This document shows, piece by piece, positions 1 to 10,849 of a stretch of DNA of 64,000 nucleotides; positions within the stretch are counted from its first letter, which is position 1, and each line of letters starts with the position of its first letter. The notes under the pieces were generated by a model. That model saw only the letters and a program-made list of their open reading frames with translations, was not told where the DNA came from and searched no databases. This DNA is from Diadema setosum (Eukaryota; Echinodermata; Echinoidea; Diadematoida; Diadematidae): assembly GCA_033980235.1 (NCBI GenBank), contig CM067070.1, forward strand, positions 1,816,478 through 1,880,477. The letters run 5' to 3'. The position numbers and the translations under genes are program-made.

Positions 1-764
1 TAGTTACGACGCAAAATCTTGGAGTCAGACTGTGGGATGTTCATGATTTTGGACAATTTTAGCTCTGATTCCTTTGTTTGTTTGTTTTGGATTTTGTTTT
101 GTTTGTTTGTTTTTTGTTGTTTTTTTGACAAGGAAGCTTCCATTTTGTTTCTTCATATTTCTATGTTCCTACGATACTTTTAACCCTACAAATGCCTTCT
201 AAACGATGCAACACATAATCCTTCAAGTGTCCCACTTGCCCTGGTGTTTCATTTACCCCATTTTACCCTTTGGGTTGAAGAGCCCAATACTATGTACATA
301 CGTTATAATAAAACATATGATTCAAATTACTATATCTGAACAAACATTGTTATCGCAATTTCTTTAAGTACTGTTCTTTTACATACTTGGTTGCCTGTGC
401 TTCACTATTAGTGTCCAGTCAGTGGTGGTGTGAAGTACTGTACCATTAGTCGTATCGTCGTATGAGTTGCAGCTTGTAAGTTCTCCTGATTAGTCAGTCG
501 CAGTTTAAACCATGAACACAGGCCGTAGTTTTGTCTGGGGCGCCAAGTGTCGCATGTCCTATTTCGTTAATTCGGGCCAAGGTGTTTGTGGTAGTGACAG
601 TGTAGTGGAGTGGCAATGAGGCTGCCTGAAGCATGGAACTTTGACCCTGGCTGCGCGTGTCATGTGACACCACGAGGTGCTTAGTATAGTGGTGACTGTA
701 GTTTGCATATTGCGCGCATGTGCTGATTGTGGACTGTTTGAAGCGCAGTGGTGAATGCCAAAGA
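1..764. other. Unassigned AT-rich DNA
   Basis: I see no gene here. T-rich, TTTG-like low complexity runs from about 75 to 130. Short ORFs show no family features. Confidence 0.5.
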
Positions 765-1010
765 GCCGGGTTCACACGTACAAAATAGCGGGATGACGAT
801 CGCGATCCATATCTCGAGATTTTTTGCAACCGTTCACACGCTCCAAATTAGTGGGACAGCGATCGCGCTCGGAATCTCGAGTTTTTTGCAAGCGTCCACA
901 CGTACAGAATTATCCCGCCAATTGCTGATCGAGATAACAGCAAAGCCTGCAAACTGGGTCACACTGCGCCCTTCTCTATCACTGCCTGGGCGCACTTCCC
1001 TTTGTCCATT
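765..1010 (+). mobile_element. Truncated copy of the GCCGGGTTCACACGTAC MITE
   Basis: It starts GCCGGGTTCACACGTAC and follows the intact neighbour through GCGGGATGACGATCGCG, CCACACGTAC and ATTATCCCGCCAATTG. It then loses similarity before a right terminus. Confidence 0.6.
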
Positions 1011-1067
1011 GCTTTTTGTGGTTTGTTTGTTTGGTTTTTTTTTTTTTTTTTTTTATGCGCGTCAGTA

Positions 1068-1375
1068 GCCGGGTTCACACGTACAATATAGCGGGATGAC
1101 GATCGCGTTCCATATCTCGAGTTTTTTGTTTTTTTTTGTTTTTTTTTTTTTGCGAGCGTCCACACGTACCAAATTGTTGGGACAGCGATCGCGATCGGTA
1201 TCCCGCTAATTTGGCGAGCGTCCACACGCACCGAATTATCCCGCTAATTGCCGAAAGAGATAACATACCGATTGCGATCGCTATCCCGCTAATTGGGTAC
1301 GTGTGGACGTTCGCAAAAAAACTCGAGATGTGGATCGCGATCGTCATCCCGCTATTTTGTACGTGTGAACCCGGC
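1068..1375. mobile_element. MITE with about 50-bp TIRs and TA target duplication
   Basis: The left end GCCGGGTTCACACGTACAAT is the near-exact reverse complement of the right end, extending through GCGGGATGACGATCGCG to the CTCGAG site. TA flanks both ends. The interior repeats GCGATCGCGATCGG and CGTCCACACG motifs, and a T-rich insertion sits in the left arm. Confidence 0.75.
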
Positions 1376-1380
1376 TAATG

Positions 1381-1780
1381 TATGTGCACACAACATGACT
1401 TGTACATGACAGGTAGACATACACGCTGCTCTCTGTGGCCAAATTCATGCACATTAGATTTAGGGGGCCTACATCATTATCATCCTACTCACCGTCTTAC
1501 AAAATTGGCCTGATGCTCCACTGTAAGGATAATATTCGTTTTGGCAATCAGTCATTTTGATCACGGAGGTCATAACTACTAAAGCCAAGTAGTGGCAGCA
1601 AACCAAGACAAAGACGGAGAATACGTTCGAGTTACATTAAAATTGAAACAGGATAGTCCCAAACACCGCTCTCTTCATCATCTCTTCATCTCTTTCACCT
1701 TCCGGGGAGCGGAACGAGAAAAGGGGTATGAAAGAATCGTTTCAGAATCGGGCATGCTTTTGCAATATTTATGTATTTAT
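1381..1780. other. Unassigned spacer
   Basis: Nothing recognisable was found between two repeat elements. Short ORFs overlap the left end of the next element. Confidence 0.4.
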
Positions 1781-2879
1781 TTATATAGGTTATCCCGGTC
1801 AATTCAATACATTGTACCTTTGTCATTCAAATTCAAAATCCGAGCGATCAATTTCATTCATGGGAGTTCTATTTCGTTTTCATCTCACCCAATCAGCAGC
1901 GCATCCAAACAATACGACGACAATCTAATCATTTATCTTGATTATTCTTCATGCTGACAACGCCCCATGGCAAACTACATACAGTGTAATGACAATGCAT
2001 CAATCTAAAGACAAACTGACACAACGATCTAACATATTCCCGTAAAAGTAAACCAATAAGACAGCAAGAAACAACAAACAAGACGTATATTGTAGTCGAA
2101 ATCGTTTGTTCGTTTGTTTGTTTTTCATTTCCTATCTAAGAAGACGGCTGGTTAGCTGGTCTTCCATGAGGTCCAGTTGGAAATTAGGTGGCATCATTTC
2201 ACCGGGTTTAAAAAAACAAAAAAACAAAACAAAACAAAACCCCCAAGGCCCCCCCCCCCAAAAAAAAAAAAAACACTGCTCTTTGCGATGAATAAGAAGT
2301 GGGATCTTTTACGTGCATGAGTTGTGACTCTCACGCATGGTCATGGGACCTCCATTTTATGTCCTATCCGAGGGACGTGTGCCTGTATATTCCTTTTCGT
2401 GAAGCTCAAGTTCAAATTTTTCAATGAACAGGTGGACCTCCATACTGCAAAATAAATAACCTTCATCATAGAGTCAAATATATTCAATGCTTAGTGTAAA
2501 AAACACACATAATAATACACTACCCCATACCATGTTGGATACTGAATACATTCAGGACTTTTTTTTAAATTGAATGCACGTATTTGGAACATGGTTGCCT
2601 ATTGACGACTTTGAATGCTCATTGCTGAAATGCGTGCTCCTCTCTTGAATTTGAATGCTCCGATTGTATATTTGAATGCTCCGACAGTGAATTTAAATGC
2701 TCCGACAGTGAATTTAAATGCTCCCATAGTGAATTTGAATGCCCCCGTAGTGAATTCGAATGACCGGATTTTTGAATTTGATTCCTGATTCGGTGCTACG
2801 AGCGCGGAATGAGTGAAACTGAATGCTCGGAGTAGGAACTTGAATGACCAAAGTATGAAATTCACCGGGAAAACTTATA
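1781..2879. mobile_element. TIR element with subterminal 21-bp tandem repeats
   Basis: The left end (1781-1870: GGTTATCCCGGTCAATTCAA, then TTTGTCATTCAAATTC) is the diverged inverse of the right end (TTGAATGACCAAAGTATGAA, then ATTCACCGGGAAAAC at 2860-2875). The right subterminal part (about 2614-2760) is a tandem array of about 21 bp with core AATGCTCCGACAGTGAATTT. C/A homopolymers lie at 2240-2275. A stretch around 2300-2400 (GGGATCTTTTACGTGCATGA) resembles a widely scattered metazoan repeat core, from memory only. Confidence 0.55.
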
Positions 2880-3486
2880 TATATATATACAGAACGAAAC
2901 AATTACATATTTGTGATCATATTTATGTGGTTCTCTTTAATACAGATGCAATATCTTACAAAGTAAAGCATAAAAAGTAGATCAGATATCTAAAATGTAT
3001 GCACAGGCGTAAAATATATGTCTGTGACACCCAGTGCTTCATATGTAAGTGTATGTTTATATACGTTATGGGTGAGAATTTTGAACGATGTACAATTGCC
3101 AATTTTCGTACCTTATGACATTCTTTCCCTTAGAACACGCCAGGATGATCTAAGAAACCAGATTTTTTCATGTCATCTCAAAGATTGGTAAATTTCCTTT
3201 CAGGAAATATATGGTTTGGTTGACTTTTGCCTGATATTTTTCATTTCAGAAGGACTTAAAGCGTAAAAATACGGTAAAAACGCTATTTGAAAATTTTTTT
3301 TTTTGTTTTTCAAACTAATGATGTGCATTTTTAATGGTACATGGCATCTAATATCTGACCATGTTCTGGATCTGACATATCATGGGTATGTACCACAAAA
3401 TTATAAGAACTTTATGAGCACGTATAAAATTACAGAGAACAATTAAAATATCAAAGTCCTAAACAGACGAACGTCCGTGATGTTTT

Positions 3487-4419
3487 TGTCCCCGCCGAAC
3501 GAGTTCGAGCAGGGGACTATGAAACGGGCTCCGTACGTGTGTGTGTCCGTCCGTCCGTCCGTGTGTCCGTCCGTCCGTCCGTCCGTCCGTGTGTGCGTCC
3601 GTGTGTGATCAAAATGTTCAAAATGCTACTCCTTCGCCATTTCTAACCCGATTTTGATTCTGTTTGCTTTATATGATAGCACTACATGGGAGCTTTGAAA
3701 CTTCTATACAGGATTTCAGTTGTGACCTTTGACCTTGACCTTTGACCTATATTGTACATTTTGCTTCAAAATGCTACTCCCTCGCCATTTCTAACCCGAT
3801 TTTGATTCCGTTTGCTTTATATGGTGGCACTAGGTGAGGGCTTCAAAACTTCTACACAGAATTTTGACCTTTGACTTCTTTGACCTTTGACCTTGATTTT
3901 TGACCTATATTGTACATTTTGCTACAAAATGTTACTCCTTCGCCATTTGTAACCCGATTTCAATTCCGTTTGCTTTAAGTGATGGCACTAGGTGAGGGCT
4001 TCAAAACTTCTACACAGAATTTTGACCTTTGACTTCTTTGACCTTTGACCTTGATTTTTGTATTGTACATTTTGCTACCAAATGCTACTCCTTCGCCATT
4101 TCTAACCCGATTTCGATTCCGTTTGCTTTATGTGATGGCACTAGGTGAGGCCTTCAAAACTTCTACACAGAATTTTGACCTTTGACTTCTTTGACCTTTG
4201 ACCTTGATTTTTTTACCTATATTGCACATTGGCTACAAAATGCTACTCCTTCGCCATTTCTAACCCGATTTCGATTCCGTTTGCTTTATGTGATGGCACT
4301 AGGTGAGGGCTTCAAAACTTCTACATAGAATTTTGACCTTTGACTTCTTTGACTTTTGACCTTCATCTTTTTACCTATATTGTACATTTTGCTACTAAAT
4401 GCTACTTCCGGCGGGGACA
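3487..4419. mobile_element. Element with 11-bp TIR enclosing a 155-bp tandem array
   Basis: TGTCCCCGCCG at 3487 is mirrored by CGGCGGGGACA ending at 4419. Inside are a (GTCC/GTGT)n stretch and five tandem units starting at 3621, 3768, 3927, 4080 and 4238, with a remnant at 4397. The unit is marked by AAATGCTACTCCTTCGCCAT and a run of TTTGACCTTTGACCTTG. Confidence 0.7.
3541..3600. repeat. (GTCC)n / (GTGT)n microsatellite
   Basis: GTGTGTGTCC and CCGTCCGTCCGTCC runs lie inside the TIR element. Confidence 0.8.
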
Positions 4420-6183
4420 TATATTACGCACCGCGTAATTTCTACTTTTCCTTGTTATTTCTATCGCTGCTGCAAATTCTACTTTGTTGTCCCAACTGTA
4501 ACGTATACGAAAATTTGGTGTTCCACCTAATGAACATATCCTGCAAAAATTGTACGTCTGCTGGCTGTACATGGGACGTAATATTCTTTTATTCAAAATT
4601 ATATTGAGTTTTCGTCACGGACGTGCCTCCGCTATTTTCTAATAAAAATCGTAGCCCATGAAACGTTATTGGCGATATTGTTCTGAGTCGTAATCAACTA
4701 AGATCTAGCAACACGATAATATGTTTGTTTTGAGTTTCTGTCCATCCTCTGTCAAATAGGAACCGAAATTATATTTTTAGACGAACCTCCAAGAAAAAAA
4801 GAACGTCCGTGATGATTAAAACATTTTCGAGTGGGACACCATCTTGCTTTGATGGCGAAGGTGCATTTTACCTTTAGCTCTCTAGCCGAGGAGCTGCATG
4901 CCATTTTTGGAGCGGACTGAGGTACGTCCGCAGTTTTTGGACCATGAAATTCACCAAAAACCAAGCAAATAATTAATATTTTCTCTGAAAATTTACCTCC
5001 TGATCCCCCTCTGAGCAATACATATGTTGTAAGGATGTCAAATTTCTTATAATTTGCATTGACAATACATTTTCAAATTTTTGAAAGACTTAGGAAGGCT
5101 AGGTACTCTCTGCCGATTAGTTATCCGTCCTGGAACATGACCCTAGTAGTAAAACGAACGTCCGTGATAATTCCAGAGAACGTCCGTGACGTATGCAATC
5201 CCTCCGATCGGGATAACTTGTCCCGAAAGTGTCCTGTATTCTGTAAAACTTTTGGCTCGAATAGCGACAAATAAAGTTTTACAAAGTAGAAAATGAGTTT
5301 AGAGCAGTAGTTTCAGAATTTTTAAGGCGTTATGTGATCATGATGAACAAACAATTGAAAATTTACTCACAATTTAACGCTTGTTTTCCCTTTAATTATA
5401 CAAAAAACGGCTAAATGCTTAAAACAAAGTTATAGGAAAATGGAATTTTGCGTAATCTGTAATTTCTGTGCGTTTAAATTTCTTTCTAATGAGGTTCTGG
5501 AGACAATTTGTACTGTTACAGGTTCTGAAAGTTTCGCTCACGGACGTTGTGTCCGAGAAAGGGAATTTCTGACAATTACAAATATATCACTGCACATAAG
5601 ATTAATGTTAGTTGAAAATATTACCAAATCACCGAGCCGCTCATACCCGAAAGTGAATAGCGTTCTGCACTCAATTTACCTGTAATAACAAACGGAAAAC
5701 GTTTTTTTTTCACGGATGTTCGTTGGTTGAATAAGTCAGTGGATTACATAGTAGGAGAAAGAGGATCAGTGCCACTTTTTAGTGACAGGTGCTCTATGTG
5801 TTTATCTTTTGAGTACGGTAGCTGCCGTCTCAAACAGAACACATCCAGTTTTTGGTCTCCATAACGGACGTTCGCTGTAATTTTCATGATATTAAATGCC
5901 TTAATTCATTCTTATTTTTCTCTTCATGACGATTTTTCTCTCATTCCCTCAATAGCCTGAACATGCTGCGACCAAACTAAAAACAAAAACAAAACAAAAC
6001 AAAACAAAACAAATCCGAAAAGTGCTACGCAATCACATTCAGGATAATGACGGAAGAAGTCTGTAATGAGCATGTGTTGAATAAGAAACGGAAAAGTTTC
6101 AAAAGGACGTGGAAGCAGTTGAATGAAAATGACTGAGAAAGAGAGAAGGGATCGAGCTCCAACACACAGAGAAAAGAATTGCC

Positions 6184-6230
6184 AGTGCACTCCCGTTATA
6201 CCAAATTCCTCTGGAGAAGTTTTTGTTTGT
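6184..6230 (+). mobile_element. Terminal fragment of the CAGTG..CTCCCGT family
   Basis: CAGTGCACTCCCGTTATACC is followed by TCCTCTGGAGAAG, as in the copy at 25351 (TCCTCGGGAGCGG). The rest is not recognisable. Confidence 0.4.
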
Positions 6231-8004
6231 TTGTTTATGTTTGTTATTCATCGCAATGCCGTCACAAGCAAACAAAAATCATGCAGTATACAATTATTGG
6301 CTGATGAAAACACACAATTCCTCCGCTTATCATCACATGGTGTTGTTTTATACTCATCAATGAAAAGCAATATTCATTTATAATTTTTTCCAAGATTTCT
6401 TTTTTCATTTTACATTTAAGAGACAGCGAGATCGTCAATTTGTTTGTGCTTTTGTGCTTACTTTGAAAACACATGTTAAAAAAAGTAATTATTAAGAATA
6501 GGTTTAAGGTCGCACTTTGATACGTTCGCTCTTCCAAAGATTCGTTTCTCCGATGTCCAAAGGTTTGTTATTCCAAAATGGAAAAAAATGTAGTTAATTC
6601 AGGGGGTTTGTCATTAGAAATGTTCTTCGAAAAATAGATTGTAAGGATCATTATTTTTAGGTCCGTTCTTCTAAAAGTGGAATGGGCCTGATATTCGTTT
6701 AGGTGAAAACGGTTATTATGAGGTTTTGAAATTGGAAGATTTTAGTTGTTAACTTGTTTCTCCACATTTGGATAAGCGAACATAATTTTTCATGTTCCAA
6801 TTAATAAGCCTTTCGATTAACCTTCGGAGATTCCTATCATTTACCGAATAAAAAAGCTTCATAATTATACGAACTCTATCAAGTTTCGTATTGACAAACT
6901 GTATGAATAACGAGCCTCCGAAATGACGCGCTACAAAAGGTTTGTTATAACAAACCATATTGTATAATATCGAAGTCACAAACATCCATCCAAATTATAT
7001 GGACTTATTGTGTCTTGTTATGACGAAACTTCGCAGTATCGAACCTATTATCATTTCTGACTAATATAATAACGCAAATTCTCCTCGGTAACAGTGTGTA
7101 ACACAAGGAGCAAACACAGAGGGATTTCTTCCTAACGTATTCGTTTGCCCTCCCCAGCTAAACTTCGTATTTCTATAACGGAGCACGTTTCTGTTGTTTT
7201 TCTATATTAATTCTTTGTCATAATTTTAGCTGTGATCATGTTCGTTACATAAAAAGCAAATTTTGCATTGTAGACTTTATATAACAAGGTTAGGACCTGA
7301 ATATTTACTTCATGATAACGAAATTTTGATAAATATATTCGTTCTCAAGGATGGACTACGTCACTGAGATTACACGTACGTTTGTACGTTCATTTACGAG
7401 AGATGGAAAAACTGTTTTCTTTGATTCCTCAGTATAAGAAGGTAAACAAGCTTATATAATTGAGAATCGGTAATATCTATTCAGGATTTTGCAGAGGAGT
7501 TTGTTCTCGACATGAAATTGCTGTTTGTTGTGAGTAGAATGCGTTTTCAACTCAAGAGAGCTGAATTGTTCAATATCTTGTTTGTTCCGAACGTCCGTGA
7601 GCTACATGCGAACCTCCGTGATGAAAACTATGCTATGTTTGTTGGGTTATAGAGACTGCCCAGATGAGATACATCTTAAAAAGGTATATTATTATTTGGG
7701 AGTGAGGATTAAAGTATATGGGATAGTGAAATAACAGGTGAAAATATTGAGTTTCTGTAAAATGCGCGTAAAGTTAAGGAAGTGTTTAGCGGAAGAGCAA
7801 TATTTCCACAGAAATGACGAATTTAGTTAAATCATCAGTTGTCTACCATTACGTACAGGATAAGAGTACAAGCTTAATATTCTGCAATCACGTACACATT
7901 GTCCCTTAAGATGTTTCGTTAGGATTTTGAACTGAATCAGATCTTCGGAAACTATGTTAAATGGTATTCAAATGTATGTGTAGTACTATTCCTCACGGAC
8001 GTTC

Positions 8005-10154
8005 GCTGCTCTGGACATGGTAAACTTCAGCGGTGAATAAAAACTTGTTCCTCTGGGAAAATCCTAGTATAATTGGGTTCATATTAAAGCTAGAGTTATA
8101 CTCTTTCAGGTAAGATGAATGACTTGGAGAATTTCCTACTTTTTAAATTTTGCCTTGTTTTGGCTCAATTGGACATCGTTCAAAATTCTGACCCATATAT
8201 ATAAGTTCAAGGGTAGACGTTTCTATATTGAGCGACTCGTGCCCCCGTTACAGGATTTTCTTTTAGTATGATATGAGAAAATAAGAAATTGTATACAAAC
8301 ATAACCCACACTGTCAAAATGAAGCAATAATTACAATAGCAAATTGTAGTAACGCAATATCTATCTAAGGGTCTATTTTTATTTCGTTTTAGACTTTGAT
8401 GGTCACCTCTTTTTTTCTTTTTTCTTGTCAAACGTGACCATAGCAACACGAAGATAGTTTTATGGATTTTAGCGAAATAAAACGAGGAGATAGAGCACAT
8501 ACAGGTACACAGTCTGGTGATGAGAAAGGCCAAGGGTCCCAGCTCAAGACACCAAGAAGGATTCTCAAATTCGCAAATTATCTCTGTCTTTCAACAATGC
8601 AGTCGTCCGTTAAAAAAAAAAAAAAAAAAAACATGTGCAAAAAGTGAAATGTTCTCTGGACTTAACCGCATTTCTCATATATTTCTCTGCAGACTCAAAG
8701 CGCAGTGTATAGGTTTTATAGAGTTAAGTGTAAACAATTTATTTAGTATGGTGAACGAGACATTAAAATAAAGAAAATCATACAAAAGAAGTTGTCAATG
8801 TCTCCTAAAACAGACTTTTAATTCGACTTATCTAAAAATATTCCCGCCACTGAGATTTTGCGAGTTAAACCTTACTGATTTACTTCACCGATTTTCACGA
8901 GCCGTACTGAGCTGTTCAGCTGGTTCTAACAGCTAACTTCATTGGATGCCTTGAAAATCAATTTACTGGCATTTTGTGCATACGTTTGCTAACAAAACAA
9001 AAATAACAGAACAAAACGTGCAAAATGTATGCTATCGCACCGTGCATATATTTGCCAAACAACAGTCGCTGATTGGGCAATTAGCAAACGTTTGCTAAAG
9101 GCAGTTGCATATGTATTTCCGTTTTCATACGTACGCCCCAAACGAATTATGTCCGCAACGGCTTTCCATAGATGGAGCCCACTGTGTGGATGGAGTGTGT
9201 ACATTTCGTGACGCCATAATTTTGGTCACCAAAATTTCACCGTCAGATCGGGATCAGGTGGTCTCAAAATGGTCTGAAAACACCGTCTCTCCATCGTTCT
9301 AGAGATGTTTTTACCTTCTGAAAATTAATTATTCATATTCCTAGAGACTTCAGCTTTTCAGAATTGTATACGAATCACATTGTTTATGAATATCGTATTT
9401 CTATTTTCTCGTTCACCATACTTTGAAGAAGTTATTTCTAAGGTTCGTGTCCGTATAGATGAAAGAGTGTGATTTCACGAATAAGTATTGTGTTTACCTC
9501 AGTCATGCTATGATTTATAGCGTTGCTACTCTGCCTTTGACCGAAGGTCCCATTGACGAAAATTTTCGAAAATGTTTACTTGGTAATATTCTTATAGCGT
9601 GTAAAGTTTAATGAAATGCCCTCTTATAAGAGTTAGAGATATGGGGGTGTAACGCTAGTATTTTATATTGACTTTTGACCTTTGACCATTAGCATGTAAG
9701 CCCACAATGTTCCCGCCTTCACTTCGTAGAGTGTGCATGTAAAACGAATATATTTCGCTTTGTCTATAGTGATTCGTCTGAAATTACCATTTAAATAAGT
9801 CTTCTGTTATGTAAGAGTCTTTATTCTGATGAAGTCAGACACTAAAAGATTCTGCAGACCACATGGGTAAAGATGAAGTTTTAATAGGATTGAAGTTGCA
9901 GGAGATTAAAGGTATTATACCATTTGGAGCTATGATGTAGGAAAAAAAAAAGTATATTGAAATAATTTGATGCATATGTGTTCATCATTTGAATCACAAA
10001 ACATCCTACCATAAAAAAATGCACTAAAGCCTAAAATATAAGGAGATACCACTGTTTTTCTCGCTAAAGAACAATGCAGACAGTTTAGTCTAGAAATATT
10101 TTAGATATCGTTCACATTTTGTACATGTGGCTTGACATTAGTTATACTGATCTA

Positions 10155-10185
<31 letters not shown>

Positions 10186-10525
10186 CTTACAGTGGTGTTT
10201 CTATGACTGACTCACATTTTAGAACTACATGCAAAGCTGGGTCTTTGTTTCATCTGCAAATGATAAATAATGCCTTTAAATAGGTTTGATGTTGTTCAAT
10301 GATCTGTGTGGATTAGACTGCGGCACAAGCCTTAAAGGAAATTCACCTGTACCACGCTAGGTTTTTTTTTTCTTCTTCTCGCCATAGAGTTTACGTTCTA
10401 TAGGAAGTATTAAATCATTTTCTATCACTGGTCGCATAAATTATTAATGGATTGAAAAGTGCAATATTCAATTTGACTGCCTTTTTTTTTTCAGATTACT
10501 TCTGAAGCCAATTAAAGCTCTTAAA
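8005..10525. other. 3' flank of paralogue 1, no gene seen
   Basis: The stretch is AT-rich, with A runs at about 8612-8629 and a run of about 29 T at 10157-10185. Short ORFs at 8207-8771 and 8989-9302 lack codon structure or known motifs. A minus-strand poly(A) signal (TTTATT on plus) at 9820 might serve paralogue 1; this is weak. Confidence 0.4.
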
Positions 10526-10540
10526 TTGGGAAATAAATCC
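10526..10540 (-). promoter_or_regulatory. Conserved post-stop element, paralogue 1
   Basis: The sense strand reads GGATTTATTTCCCAA, 10 nt after the stop. The other two genes have GGATTTATTTCTCAA at the same position. It contains ATTTA. Being 3' UTR and shared by all copies, it may be regulatory or simply not yet diverged. Confidence 0.4.
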
Positions 10541-10550
10541 TACATGACCA

Positions 10551-10849
10551 TTAAATGAAAACATTCACAATATCAAATTGCAACACATTTTCAAAAAGTA
10601 TGTGGTTTTCTGAACGACTCTTTCGCAAGATATAGCGTGCCAAATACACAAAGTCTACGTTTGTTAATGTTCGTAAGTTCATCATGCCATTGCTGGTAAA
10701 CATCAGGAAAAGAGGGCCCCGAAAGTGACGAATGATGCACCATGAAACTCCAGCATCCTTAAAAAACATACTCCCTTCCCTTCCGTCAGAATAAATCATG
10801 TAAATCCGCACTACACCATTAGCCGCAGTGCATCGGTGGACGCGCGTAT
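10551..10849 (-). CDS. Paralogue 1 exon E (C-terminal, with stop)
   Basis: The acceptor is acttcag|ATACGC. The exon is 299 nt, the same as in both other genes. It keeps the family signature (V,Y/H)-RC, IYMIYSDGREGSMFF, GVSWC and the C-terminal ILFENVLQFDIVNVFI before TAA. Confidence 0.9.

Larger units (their letters stand above)
3469..8004. repeat. Field of GAACGTCCGTGA motifs, possibly one large element
   Basis: Exact or near copies of GAACGTCCGTGA occur on the plus strand at 3469, 4801, 5156, 5178, 7589 and 7610 (one mismatch). Inverse copies (TCACGGACGTTC and variants) are at 4615, 5538, 5710, 5862 and 7993. I saw none elsewhere in the window. The outermost copies face inward, as ends of one element would. 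Intervening DNA has no credible gene. Confidence 0.5.
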
